From DASRBN01 sp035294305 (GTDB lineage: Bacteria > Chloroflexota > Ktedonobacteria > Ktedonobacterales > Ktedonobacteraceae): DNA of 64,000 bases. A model generated the notes under the pieces. That model was not told where the DNA came from, did no database searches, and saw only the letters and a list, made by a program, of their open reading frames with translations. A program made the position numbers and the translations under genes. The stretch lies in NCBI GenBank assembly GCA_035294305.1, contig DATGLD010000044.1, forward strand, positions 18,373 to 82,372, given 5' to 3'. The stretch's first letter is position 1; each line of letters opens with the position of its first letter. Below are positions 1-8,776 of this stretch, piece after piece.

Positions 1-80
1 ACAGAAAATAGTCTGATTAACTGTATGTTTGCTCCACATAGATGAAGAGTGCAAAACGGGTACAGAAAGGATAGCGAGCG

Positions 81-500
81 GTGAAAGATACAATGCATGG
101 CGGTGAGCCAACTGTCCAGACCCAACGAGGTAATGCACGCAGACTGGGAAGACGCATCGCCACCCGCTGTTCAATTTGTACTCATTATACGTGGTTTACC
201 GCGGTCCCCATCGTGGAACCGCCGGGGGCGCCAGAACCACGACAGGCCTGGACACTCTGCACCGAATGCCACGCGGCGCTGCTTGAAGAGATGCGCCGTT
301 CGCCTATTCGTTCTCCGCTCCGCCTGCGCATCGCCATAGGGCTCGTTGCCTCTGAACGCGCCCCCCAGGCACAGCCGTCTTTAGAGGGCGGCGCGATGAG
401 CGACCATCGCTGGATCGTCGTCCTCGCCTGGGGTTTCGGCATCGCGATGGTACTTCACCTCATCCTGATCGTCATGCTCGCCTATGTAGCAGGACATTGA
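81..500 (+). CDS. Small zinc-ribbon-like protein with C-terminal membrane helix
   Basis: A 139-residue protein starting at GTG. I do not recognise the family. Two cysteine pairs are visible (C30xxC33 and C60xxC63 followed by H64), which resembles a small zinc ribbon. The last 28 residues form one strongly hydrophobic segment (about 111-135), preceded by SDHRW. The N-terminus is basic. The likely topology is a cytoplasmic metal-binding head anchored by a tail helix. It ends 76 bases before the sensor kinase fusion on the same strand, so co-expression is possible but not shown. The start is uncertain; an internal ATG at codon 5 is the alternative. Confidence 0.55.
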   Translation: MKDTMHGGEPTVQTQRGNARRLGRRIATRCSICTHYTWFTAVPIVEPPGAPEPRQAWTLCTECHAALLEEMRRSPIRSPLRLRIAIGLVASERAPQAQPSLEGGAMSDHRWIVVLAWGFGIAMVLHLILIVMLAYVAGH

Positions 501-576
501 TTCCCCAACCTTGACCCATTTGCTAGAATATCAATAGCACAAGCTAACTGAACAAACGGGAAAGGTAGTTGTTGGT

Positions 577-2568
577 ATGGATCTGACCACCGGGAACGGG
601 TCGGATACGGGCAGCGATAGCTGGTGGGATGAAGAGAACGCTTTACCCGCATCACCTATTTCAGCAGAGATAACGCGGGGAACCGGAGAGCTTTATGCCC
701 TCTCAAAGGACTTTGAACAGGGGCATTCTATTCTCACAGGCATTGCGGCCAATATGCGCAGTGGCTTCATTCTCTTGAATGCCGCCGGGCAAGTTGCCTA
801 TTCAAATCCAGGCGCGGAGCGCCTGCTTGGCGTCAATAGCAGCACGCTCCGGCAGCAAGGAAGCTTCGACGTGCGCAAACAACTCGTCTCCCTGGCCGTC
901 GATCCCAATAGCGCCCAGGCCGAGCTTGATCGCATCTGGCATCACCCGGAGCAGGAGGGTTTTACCGACCTGGCGCTGGCCGATGCCGCCGTGCGCTGGC
1001 TGCGCGTGCTCAGCTTTCCGGTGCGTGATGATCCCGGCCGTTTGTTGGGGCGCGGAGTCCTGCTCGACGATATTACGCTGGAACGCACGGCTACGCAGAC
1101 GCGCAATGAAACGCTGGCCCTGGCCGCGCACGAGTTGAAAACACCCTTAGCTATCATCAAGGGCTGTGCCACAACGCTGCTGGGCAGTTCTACGCGCTGG
1201 GACCCCTCCATGCTGCACGAAATGCTGCAAATGATCGATGCCCAGGCCGACAGGTTGCACGACATACTGAACACGCTACTGGATGTCTGGAAGCTGGATG
1301 CCGGCGCGCACAACCTGAGACTTTCCCAGCTAAACATCGTCGGGTTGCTCAAGCAGGTCGTGGGGGGATGGCACAAACACACGCCCGCCCATCGCTTTGT
1401 CTTACGTGTGCCGGAGGAAGACATACTCGTCCATTGCGATGCCTTACGCATCGAGCAGGCGCTCCACCACCTGCTCAATAACGCCGCAACCTATTCGCCC
1501 GCAGGTAGCGTCATTAATATTGAGCTGGAAACGAACGATATTGAGATTCGTATCAGTGTCAAAGATCAGGGCGCCGGCATCGCGCCTGAACACCTTGAGC
1601 GTATCTTTGACCGTTTCTATCGCATTCCGCACGGCGAAGGTTCCGGAGCCGGTAATGGCCTGGGGCTGTCGGTGGTGCGCGCAACCGTGGAGGCGCATGG
1701 CGGCAAGATATGGGCCGAGTCACCTGGCGCCGGTCAGGGAAGCGCTTTTTTCTTCACCCTGCCGTTCGCGCCATCCTTGCAGGCAGCGGGGTTGCCGCTG
1801 GCTGGCGTAGGCGCGCCCACGGCAGCTTCTCGTGGGTCATTGCCCTCATCCCGAGCAGGTCTCTTGTACCAGAGCAAGCGTGTAAAAGTGCTGATTGCCG
1901 AAAATGATGCGCGCATTGCCCGCTATCTGCGCGCTCATCTCGAAGAACAACAGTATCGCGTTTATACCACCGGCCATGGCATACAATTCCTGCGCCAGCT
2001 CGACCTCGAAGATTTCGATATCCTGATGCTGTCGACGCGCCTGGCCGATATGAGCGGCCTTGAACTGCTGCAAAGGCTGCGCGAGTTTTCCCAGGCCCCC
2101 GTCGTCATGCTCTGTGACGAGTGCGATGAGGACGAACGGGTACGCTATCTCGACGTTGGAGCAGACGACCTGCTGACCAAGCCTTTTCACATGCAGGAAT
2201 TGCTGGCGCGCGTCCGCGTTCTCTTGCGCCGTAAATCGTCCGATAGCGAGCAATCGACAAGCGAGGCCCTCTTTACCACCGGCGATCTCACGATAGACTA
2301 TGCCCAGCACCAGGTATTATTACAGGATCGCCCGGTACAACTCAGTCGCACCGAATACAAGTTGCTCAGCACGCTGGCCCAGAACGTTGGTCGCGTCATG
2401 ACGCACGAACTCTTGCTGGAACGTGTCTGGGGTGCGGAATATAACCGCGAGGTCGATTTCATCTGGGTCTACATCAGCCGCCTGCGCCGGAAAATCGAGG
2501 CTGATCCACGCCACCCGCGCTACATCCTGACGGTGCCGGATGTGGGCTATAAGCTGGCGAAGCTATAA
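577..2568 (+). CDS. Hybrid sensor kinase fused to an OmpR-type receiver/winged-helix output
   Basis: A 663-residue single-chain two-component protein. Domains in order are a PAS-like sensor (about 50-170), HisKA with H185 in the AAHELKTP box, HATPase (N box around N301, DQGAG at 330-334, GNGLGLS at 359-365), a receiver (about 436-552), and an OmpR/PhoB winged helix (about 563-663, ending in DVGYKL). No membrane segment is seen, so it should be cytoplasmic. The receiver is degenerate. The usual phospho-acceptor Asp is Ser486, and the acidic pocket reads AEND at 441-444, while the conserved Lys535 (LTKPF) is kept. Fusion of a whole kinase to a DNA-binding regulator is uncommon, so the protein may sense and bind DNA without classical phosphotransfer. 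Confidence 0.9.
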   Translation: MDLTTGNGSDTGSDSWWDEENALPASPISAEITRGTGELYALSKDFEQGHSILTGIAANMRSGFILLNAAGQVAYSNPGAERLLGVNSSTLRQQGSFDVRKQLVSLAVDPNSAQAELDRIWHHPEQEGFTDLALADAAVRWLRVLSFPVRDDPGRLLGRGVLLDDITLERTATQTRNETLALAAHELKTPLAIIKGCATTLLGSSTRWDPSMLHEMLQMIDAQADRLHDILNTLLDVWKLDAGAHNLRLSQLNIVGLLKQVVGGWHKHTPAHRFVLRVPEEDILVHCDALRIEQALHHLLNNAATYSPAGSVINIELETNDIEIRISVKDQGAGIAPEHLERIFDRFYRIPHGEGSGAGNGLGLSVVRATVEAHGGKIWAESPGAGQGSAFFFTLPFAPSLQAAGLPLAGVGAPTAASRGSLPSSRAGLLYQSKRVKVLIAENDARIARYLRAHLEEQQYRVYTTGHGIQFLRQLDLEDFDILMLSTRLADMSGLELLQRLREFSQAPVVMLCDECDEDERVRYLDVGADDLLTKPFHMQELLARVRVLLRRKSSDSEQSTSEALFTTGDLTIDYAQHQVLLQDRPVQLSRTEYKLLSTLAQNVGRVMTHELLLERVWGAEYNREVDFIWVYISRLRRKIEADPRHPRYILTVPDVGYKLAKL

Positions 2569-2714
2569 GCAGCGCAATCTCCCCCATTCAGGTCATTGTA
2601 AGGCCTGCGACGATTTTATCAAAGAAACCGTAATGTATAACAGGTATGCTTGCGACAAAGCATAATTAGAGGTTTACGAGCATTGATTCGCCATTTTCAT
2701 CCACGGAGAAACAC

Positions 2715-3368
2715 ATGCAGCACCTGACCCGGGGAACCATCCTCCTCATTGAAGCCAATGCCTCGTTGCGCCGATTAATCACTCTGGGCCTGCGCCAACG
2801 CGGCATGCACGTTGTAGGCATCAGTTCTCCTGAAATGCTTCCCGCCCTCGAAAGTTTGTCACCAGGCCTGGTGATACTCGACATAGACGGCGAGGCAGGC
2901 GGCGATCATTCCTTGCTTACTGTTATCCGTGAAAGCTCCGTTTTATGCGATACCCCGGCAATCGTGCTGGCCTGGGATTGCCTGCTGCCGGAAACTATCC
3001 CGCAAGATACATCGCAGGCGCGGCTCACCTGCCTCACCAAGCCTTTTGACGCTCGTACGCTGCATACCGCTATTGAAGACATACTGGCGGCAAATAAAGC
3101 AATATCTGCTGTGAGAGAGCGAGAAGCATTGCTTGCCACCCGTTCAGCAACCCCGGCTCCCAGCATCTGGCCGCTTGTGACAGCCACGGGCCTGCTCCTG
3201 CTCATCATTGGACTCATGGTTCAAATCGCCGTCGCCGCGCTGGGACTGCTCATTGTCATAGTTGCTTTGCTTTTATGGACGCTTGGCACAAAGCCCGAAC
3301 ATCCGCCAATCGCCCTTGAAGTACGAGAGGCATGGCGCGGGCAAGCCCCACCCCTGCATATCAGCTAA
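2715..3368 (+). CDS. Receiver domain protein with C-terminal transmembrane hairpin
   Basis: A 217-residue protein. Residues 7-128 fold like a CheY receiver: LLIEAN near the N-terminus, D56 in VILDID as the probable phospho-acceptor, and K109 in LTKPF. After a charged linker (130-148) come two closely spaced hydrophobic segments (about 151-170 and 172-190) and a short tail. A receiver tethered to the membrane with no DNA-binding output is unusual. It lies 146 bases downstream of the kinase fusion whose own receiver lacks the Asp, so it could be an alternative phosphate acceptor (inference). The start ATG is preceded by ACGGAGAAAC. Confidence 0.7.
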   Translation: MQHLTRGTILLIEANASLRRLITLGLRQRGMHVVGISSPEMLPALESLSPGLVILDIDGEAGGDHSLLTVIRESSVLCDTPAIVLAWDCLLPETIPQDTSQARLTCLTKPFDARTLHTAIEDILAANKAISAVREREALLATRSATPAPSIWPLVTATGLLLLIIGLMVQIAVAALGLLIVIVALLLWTLGTKPEHPPIALEVREAWRGQAPPLHIS

Positions 3369-3556
3369 AAGTTCTCTCCTGTCTCGAAATTAGGGGCTGG
3401 CACGTGTAATACATGTCTCAGTCGCATCGATTAGAAATCTCATCCTTTGCTTCGATAAGGAATGGGATTTTCCCTTTCCGCGGCATTTCACGGGAAGATG
3501 CCAGCAGATAAGCCGGCATCGGTGTATCTTGTAATGGAAATGAAAGGAGATTGGTG

Positions 3557-4117
3557 ATGCAAGGAAAACAACTGAACGGTTTACGTGTGGCAATAATAGT
3601 GGCCGACGATTTCGAGCAGGCCGAACTGACCGAGCCGAAGAAAGCGCTTGAGCAGGCGGGAGCGATCACGAAGATCATATCCACGCATAGCGGGCAGGTC
3701 ACCGGCATGAACCACGATGTAAAGGCCGATTCTTTCAATGTAGATATGACGTTGGACCAGGCGAATCCCAACGACTTTGACGCGCTCATGCTTCCAGGTG
3801 GCGCTCTAAATGCCGATAAACTGAGAATGGAGCCGAGGGCCCGCCAGTTTGTGCAGGAGTTCCAGAGGGCCGGCAAACCAATGGCCGTCATCTGTCACGC
3901 GCCCTGGCTGCTCGTCTCATCGGGCGTGGTAAGAGGCAGGACATTAACCAGCTACTATACCATCCAGGACGATATCCGCAATGCCGGAGGCAACTGGGTG
4001 GACCAGGAGATGGTGCGCGACGGCAACCTGGTGACCAGCCGCAGCCCAAAGGACCTGCCCGCGTTCAACCCGGCGATGATCCAGCTGTTCTCCGAAGCCA
4101 GGATTCCGCAACGCTAG
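3557..4117 (+). CDS. DJ-1/PfpI family protein (type 1 glutamine amidotransferase-like)
   Basis: A 186-residue protein of the DJ-1/PfpI superfamily, which includes intracellular proteases, glyoxalases and deglycases. The nucleophile elbow is AVICHAPW with Cys113 and His114, and the conserved acid is Glu23 in DDFEQAEL, matching the PfpI Cys-His-Glu arrangement. Length is normal for the family. The ATG at 3557 was chosen over TTG 3551 and GTG 3554 because AAAGGAGA at 3543-3550 then sits at good spacing. It is probably a cytoplasmic stress protein. The exact reaction cannot be decided from sequence. Confidence 0.9.
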   Translation: MQGKQLNGLRVAIIVADDFEQAELTEPKKALEQAGAITKIISTHSGQVTGMNHDVKADSFNVDMTLDQANPNDFDALMLPGGALNADKLRMEPRARQFVQEFQRAGKPMAVICHAPWLLVSSGVVRGRTLTSYYTIQDDIRNAGGNWVDQEMVRDGNLVTSRSPKDLPAFNPAMIQLFSEARIPQR

Positions 4118-4162
4118 GGGCCGCTATCACAACGCCCGGCGGCGCTAAAGGAGGAAACACTT

Positions 4163-4228
4163 ATGGCCGGAGGCATTTTTGAGAGCGGAGCAAATGAACA
4201 AAGTGCCCACGCGCGGCCGGCCATCTAA
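4163..4228 (+). CDS. Possible 21-residue peptide
   Basis: A short reading frame starting ATG 4163 and ending TAA at 4226-4228, preceded by a strong Shine-Dalgarno AAAGGAGG (4148-4155). The peptide starts MAGGIFESG. There is no recognised homology. The strong ribosome binding site is the only support. It overlaps the next small frame and may couple its translation. Confidence 0.3.
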   Translation: MAGGIFESGANEQSAHARPAI

Positions 4229-4304
4229 CGAAGTGACCGGGCGCGAGAGGGTTCACGACCCGCGCTATGTTCATGATATCGAGGTCAAAACCGAGAAACA
4301 CTAA
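4194..4304 (+). CDS. Possible 36-residue charged peptide
   Basis: ATG 4194 to TAA 4302-4304, in a different frame from the 21-residue ORF it overlaps, with GGAG four bases upstream. The product is hydrophilic and charged (it includes RVHDPRYVHDIE). No family is recognised. The overlap with the strongly initiated upstream frame suggests translational coupling or a frameshifted single small gene. Low confidence. Confidence 0.3.
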   Translation: MNKVPTRGRPSNEVTGRERVHDPRYVHDIEVKTEKH

Positions 4305-4477
4305 CAAATGGCCCTCTCTCACTCGTAGCCTCGTTCCCTCTCAATTTCGGGATTGCTCATGTTGAACATTCAGGCTCTTGTAAGGTCTCCTTCGCAAGCT
4401 GCAAGCCGGTTATCAGGCACAGGCACAATAATCACTCTGATATCATCTCTACTTATTTGCGGGAACACGTAGAAAAT

Positions 4478-5107
4478 ATGGAAGTCAAAGATAGAGCCGG
4501 CCTGCCTGAACAAACGGCGGCAGATTCAGAGAAGCGCGTGGAGAAGCCCAAGCGCAAAGGTTCGCGCAAGCGCAGCATTACCATCTTTGCGATTGTGAGC
4601 CTGGTCAATGTGGGACTGCTCGTCTTTCTCTGGACGCAGTTGCTCACGCCTGCTTCGAATACGAAGAGTCAGGACCCGTTAATTGGTCATGCCGCTCCGA
4701 ATTTTACGCTGGCCTTGCTCGGCAGTCGTCCAACAGCGGGAAGTATTTCTACGGCCAGCTACAAAGGGAAGCCGTTCATCGTCAATTTCTGGAACTCGAC
4801 ATGCGGTCCGTGCATCGATGAAGCGCCGCTCTTACAACAACAGTGGACGCAGTTGCAAAAGCAGGGGATTGGTCTGATTGGCGTCGATTTCCAGGATACA
4901 ACGAGCGGTGGCCTTGGCTTTTTGCAGAAGTATGGCATTACCTATCCGAATGTCATGGACTCAAGCGGCTCGACGGCCATAAACTATGGCGTAACGGGCA
5001 CGCCGGAGACGCTTTTTATCAATCGCCAGGGGATTGTTGTGAGCCGCGTGAGCGGCGAACTCTCCCCGCAAACCTGGCAGCAAAACCTGCAATTAATTTC
5101 TCATTAG
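4478..5107 (+). CDS. Membrane-anchored thioredoxin-like protein (TlpA/ResA/CcmG type)
   Basis: A 209-residue thiol-disulfide oxidoreductase. A basic N-terminus (about 18-32) is followed by one membrane segment (about 33-55), then an extracytoplasmic thioredoxin domain with redox motif C109GPC112 in NFWNSTCGPC and a later TGTPETLFI containing the cis-Pro loop. In ResA/CcmG proteins this domain reduces apocytochrome c or CcmH cysteines before heme attachment. Its place as first gene of the cytochrome c maturation operon fits that role. ATG 4478 was chosen because upstream codons from TTG 4457 have no ribosome binding site; the site for 4478 is also weak. Confidence 0.88.
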   Translation: MEVKDRAGLPEQTAADSEKRVEKPKRKGSRKRSITIFAIVSLVNVGLLVFLWTQLLTPASNTKSQDPLIGHAAPNFTLALLGSRPTAGSISTASYKGKPFIVNFWNSTCGPCIDEAPLLQQQWTQLQKQGIGLIGVDFQDTTSGGLGFLQKYGITYPNVMDSSGSTAINYGVTGTPETLFINRQGIVVSRVSGELSPQTWQQNLQLISH

Positions 5108-5129
5108 AAAACGGGCGGGCTGCGGGCGC

Positions 5130-5588
5130 ATGTTAGAAATTCGAGTCATTGTGCGGACGCTGCATATTCTGGCAGCCGCGGCATGGGTAGGTGGAAACAT
5201 CCTGTATCTTGTCGCTATCGTACCAGCCTTGCGCAGCGCGGGTCCGGCTCCAGGAGTGGCCGCGCAGATTGCCGCCCATTTCCGCCGCCTGGTGAATATC
5301 TGTGTCGGGGTGCTGCTGCTGACCGGAGTCTACCTGGCCTTCGACCGGCTAACGACGACCAACCTCGGTTGGCCCTACCTGGTCGTGTTGGGAGTGAAAA
5401 TAGTTATCGCGCTGGCAATGTTTCTGCTGGCGATCTATATTGGACAGAGTAATATACGCCGGCTGGCCAAACGCACGACGCGCTTCTCGAAGGCCGCGCC
5501 GCAGTTAGTGTTAGCCCTTGGCATACTGGTATTTTTGCTAAGCGCGCTGCTTACCGGCCTCTTCGAGGCCAGTATCGCGCCGAATTAA
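5130..5588 (+). CDS. CopD-like/DUF2269-like integral membrane protein
   Basis: A 152-residue protein with four predicted membrane helices. The N-terminal stretch (LHILAAAAWVGGN) resembles the first helix of CopD and related heme- or copper-associated membrane proteins, with a conserved His-containing segment and a Trp-Val-Gly-Gly turn. Substrate and reaction are unknown. It lies between the ResA-like gene (22-base gap) and ccmE (14-base gap), all in the same direction. A role in handling heme, copper or redox at the membrane during cytochrome assembly is an inference from position. Confidence 0.65.
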   Translation: MLEIRVIVRTLHILAAAAWVGGNILYLVAIVPALRSAGPAPGVAAQIAAHFRRLVNICVGVLLLTGVYLAFDRLTTTNLGWPYLVVLGVKIVIALAMFLLAIYIGQSNIRRLAKRTTRFSKAAPQLVLALGILVFLLSALLTGLFEASIAPN

Positions 5589-5602
5589 CCGGAGGTTGTA
5601 TT

Positions 5603-6064
5603 GTGCAACCGGATGTGACCACGCTGGATGAACCAGTTGAAGAGGAGAAACCCTCGTCGCGCAAGCGCAGGCGGCGCTGGCCAATTAGCTTCGTGATTGG
5701 CGGGCTTGTCATTTTAGGGGCGGTGATCTACCTTATTTATGCCAATACGCAGGCCAATGCCATGTATTATATGACCGTCTCGGAGCTGCACCACTGCACC
5801 ATCTGTACCACGCAGTCGGTACGCGTTGCCGGAACGGTGCAGAAAGGAACAGTCGTGCATAACGGCACGCAGATCAGCTTTGTGATCTCCGACACCAATG
5901 GGCAAGCGCTGCCGGTCGTCTACAGCGGCATCGTGCCCGATATCTTTGCGCCCGGCATCCAGGTCGTAGTAGAGGGTCACTACACGGGTCACGGACCATT
6001 TCAAGCGCAAACGCTGCTCGCTAAATGCCCTTCGAAGTTCACAGCCGCTATGCCGACTCCATAA
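5603..6064 (+). CDS. ccmE: Cytochrome c maturation protein CcmE (heme chaperone)
   Basis: A 153-residue protein with a single N-terminal membrane anchor (about 27-47) and an OB-fold domain. CcmE binds heme covalently outside the membrane and passes it to CcmF. Usual CcmE has HxxxY at the heme-binding site near the C-terminus. Here the equivalent reads C142PSKF146 after LLAK, a cysteine-type variant with Phe in place of Tyr. A further pair C65xxC68 lies just outside the membrane. Start GTG 5603 has GGAGG at 5591-5595. Context between the CopD-like gene and ccmF supports the call. Confidence 0.9.
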   Translation: MQPDVTTLDEPVEEEKPSSRKRRRRWPISFVIGGLVILGAVIYLIYANTQANAMYYMTVSELHHCTICTTQSVRVAGTVQKGTVVHNGTQISFVISDTNGQALPVVYSGIVPDIFAPGIQVVVEGHYTGHGPFQAQTLLAKCPSKFTAAMPTP

Positions 6065-6080
6065 AGAATAGGGATTCATT

Positions 6081-8237
6081 GTGCATTTTTCAGACCTGGG
6101 CAGCATTTCACTCATATTAGCGTTGGGGTTTGCCATCCTGACGATGGTGGTAGCCGTACTTGGGGCGACGCGTAACATACCGCAGCTGGTCGCAAGCGCG
6201 CGGCGCTGTGTCCTGGTCGTTGCTTTTTTCCTGGTGCTGGCCTCGGCATCGCTCATTGCCTCGTTTCTCACGCATGACTTCGGCCTGACCTACGTTGCGC
6301 AGCATTCCAGCCTGTCGATGCCCTGGTACTATACGACCGCGGCTTTCTATGGCGGGCAGGAAGGTTCGCTGCTCTACTGGGCGATGATGCTCTCGGTCTT
6401 CTCCGTCATATTCGTCTTCACATCGCGGCGGGCGCCTGCCATGCTGGTTCCCTATGTCACGGCCACCCTGATGGGCATCGAAGCGTTCTTTTTACTTATG
6501 TTGACGACCATCTCCAGCCCGTTTGTGCGCCTGCCCGTCCCGTTGCCGGATGGCGTTGGACTGAACCCGCTGCTGATGGACCCCGGCATGCTTATCCACC
6601 CACCCACGCTGCTGATGGGCTATATGAGCTTCTCGCTGCCTTTTGCTTTCGCCGTCGCAGCCATGATAACCGGCAAACTGGACAGCGATTGGCTGCGCTC
6701 AATCCGGCGCTGGACGCTGGCAGCTTGGTCGATTCAGACGGCGGGCCTCGTGCTCGGCGCATGGTGGGCCTATCACGTACTCGGCTGGGGCGGCTACTGG
6801 GGTTGGGACCCGGTCGAGAACGCCGCCCTTTTCCCCTGGCTAACATCAACCGCGTTCCTGCACTCCGCAATGGTGCAGGAGCGGCGCGGGATGCTTAAAG
6901 TATGGAATCTTGGCCTCGTCATCGCCTCGTTCGCGCTATCAATCTTCGGCACCTTCGAAGTGCGTAGCGGCCTCATCAGTTCGGTTCACTCCTTTGCCTA
7001 TTCCGCCATCGGTGGCTATTTCCTTGGTTTCCTGTGCATTGTCGTCGTCTTCAGCACCGGCCTCTTCATCTATCGCCTGCCCAGGCTGCGGCCCGAGCAC
7101 GAGTTCGAGTCCGTGGTCTCGCGTGAGGGCAGCTTCCTGCTCAACAACCTGCTGCTGGTTGGCATCACCTTCGCTACTCTGTGGGGCACGCTTTTCCCAC
7201 TGATTTCGCAGGCTTTGAGCCGCCAGACACAGACGGTGGGACCACCTTTCTACAACTCGGTCGATGGGCCGCTCTTTATCGCGTTGGTACTTGCCATGGG
7301 TATCGGACCTCTGCTCGCGTGGCGGCGCACATCGACGCGCACCTTGTGGCGCAATATCGGCATACCCGCGCTTGCCGCCGCCGCCTGTGCCGCGATTCTA
7401 CCGCTTGCAGGCATTCGCGATATCTGGCCCAACATCGCGTTTGCTGTCTGCGCGTTTACTGCCGGGGCCATTCTCTACGAAATCTGGCGCGGTGTGCGCG
7501 TCCGGCACAGCCACGGCGAACCGTACCCGCTGGCGATCTACATGCTCATTCATCGCTATCGCCAGCGTTACGGCGGCTATATTGTTCACCTGGGGTTGGT
7601 CATGCTGGCCGTGGGCGTTATCGGCTCGCATTTCTTCCAGGCGCAGGCAAGCGCTACGCTTAGGCCCGGACAGGAAATTGATATCGCAGGCTATAAGCTC
7701 GTCTACTTCGGCAACATTGCGCAACAATATCCCAACGTAGTAGTAGAGACGGCCCAGCTACAGGTATGGAGTGATGGCCAGCTACAGGAATACATCTATC
7801 CCGGTCGTGAATTCTATGCCAATTACAGCAATCAGCCTTCCAGCCTGATTCCTATCACGACCTTCGGCCTGACCGACCTGTACGTCTTCCTGGACAACTG
7901 GAATGGCCCGGCCCAGGCTACCTTCGATGTCTTTGTCAACCCGCTGGTTCCCCTCGTCTGGTACGGCGCCCTGCTCATGCTGCTCGGCGGCATCACCTGC
8001 TGGTGGCCCGAAAAACGCAGGCGGCGCATCGACCGGTCGCTCTCACCAGAGGATATCCCGGTTACTGTAGGGGCGAGGGCAGAGTTGAGTAGAGAGGATA
8101 CCCTGGTGGTCGCTGGCCGGGCCTCTGTAATCCAGGGTACCGGAACACAAGCAGTTGCTGGCCTTACTTCTCAAGCTGAAGAGAGTGATAGCGAAGTCAG
8201 GGATCTGCCGATTGGCGAGGAGGGAGCCATTACATGA
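6081..8237 (+). CDS. ccmF: Heme lyase subunit CcmF
   Basis: A 718-residue polytopic protein of the heme-handling family. The tryptophan-rich WWD segment WGGYWGWDPVENA is at about 236-248. A conserved His173 lies in LIHPPTLLMGY. A large extracytoplasmic region comes near the C-terminus before a last membrane helix and a charged tail. CcmF joins heme from CcmE to apocytochrome c together with CcmH. Start GTG 6081. The stop overlaps the ccmH start by four bases (ATGA). Length is slightly above typical because of an extra polar tail after about residue 650. Confidence 0.95.
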   Translation: MHFSDLGSISLILALGFAILTMVVAVLGATRNIPQLVASARRCVLVVAFFLVLASASLIASFLTHDFGLTYVAQHSSLSMPWYYTTAAFYGGQEGSLLYWAMMLSVFSVIFVFTSRRAPAMLVPYVTATLMGIEAFFLLMLTTISSPFVRLPVPLPDGVGLNPLLMDPGMLIHPPTLLMGYMSFSLPFAFAVAAMITGKLDSDWLRSIRRWTLAAWSIQTAGLVLGAWWAYHVLGWGGYWGWDPVENAALFPWLTSTAFLHSAMVQERRGMLKVWNLGLVIASFALSIFGTFEVRSGLISSVHSFAYSAIGGYFLGFLCIVVVFSTGLFIYRLPRLRPEHEFESVVSREGSFLLNNLLLVGITFATLWGTLFPLISQALSRQTQTVGPPFYNSVDGPLFIALVLAMGIGPLLAWRRTSTRTLWRNIGIPALAAAACAAILPLAGIRDIWPNIAFAVCAFTAGAILYEIWRGVRVRHSHGEPYPLAIYMLIHRYRQRYGGYIVHLGLVMLAVGVIGSHFFQAQASATLRPGQEIDIAGYKLVYFGNIAQQYPNVVVETAQLQVWSDGQLQEYIYPGREFYANYSNQPSSLIPITTFGLTDLYVFLDNWNGPAQATFDVFVNPLVPLVWYGALLMLLGGITCWWPEKRRRRIDRSLSPEDIPVTVGARAELSREDTLVVAGRASVIQGTGTQAVAGLTSQAEESDSEVRDLPIGEEGAIT

Positions 8238-8776
8238 AACAAAAACGCTCGCTCCTCGTCATTCTTGCGGTCGTGGCTATTTTAGGAGCCACCTGGTCGC
8301 ACGTCCTGCTAACAACGCCGCCACAAAAAACGCTTGACCAGGAAGTGCAAGACGTTGGCTCGCAATTGAAATGCCTCGTCTGCCAGGGTGAATCGGTTGC
8401 CGACTCGCCCGCTTTGCTGGCCCAGCAAATGCGTGCCGTCATTCGCCAGCAATTGCAGTCCGGCAAATCGGAACAGGATGTGATCCAGTATTTTCAAGCG
8501 CGTTACGGCGATAAAATACTCTTCGCCCCCCCACAGCGCGGCTTCGATCTCCTGGCCTGGCTGGTCCCCGTAGCTATGCTGCTCGCCGGCGCGCTCTTGC
8601 TCTTCTTTGTTGTGCGCGATTGGCATACCAGTTCACGCGGTGGGGCCGAGCAGGAGGATTCAGACCTTACAGGTGTAGATGAGGCTGAGATGGAACGCTA
8701 TCGCCGGCAACTGGAGCAGGAGTTAGCGGACGATGACCCGCTATTTGCGCAAAGCACGATCGAGGAGGCAGGGTGA
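8234..8776 (+). CDS. ccmH: Cytochrome c maturation protein CcmH/CycL
   Basis: A 180-residue protein with an N-terminal membrane segment (about 8-25), the diagnostic LKCLVCQ motif (C47xxC50) followed by ADSPA, and a second membrane helix (about 107-127). The CxxC pair reduces the apocytochrome heme-binding cysteines and is thought to be regenerated by the ResA/CcmG-type thioredoxin encoded upstream. ATGA overlap with ccmF and overlap with the next gene indicate translational coupling. The acidic C-terminal tail looks cytoplasmic. Confidence 0.95.
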   Translation: MKQKRSLLVILAVVAILGATWSHVLLTTPPQKTLDQEVQDVGSQLKCLVCQGESVADSPALLAQQMRAVIRQQLQSGKSEQDVIQYFQARYGDKILFAPPQRGFDLLAWLVPVAMLLAGALLLFFVVRDWHTSSRGGAEQEDSDLTGVDEAEMERYRRQLEQELADDDPLFAQSTIEEAG

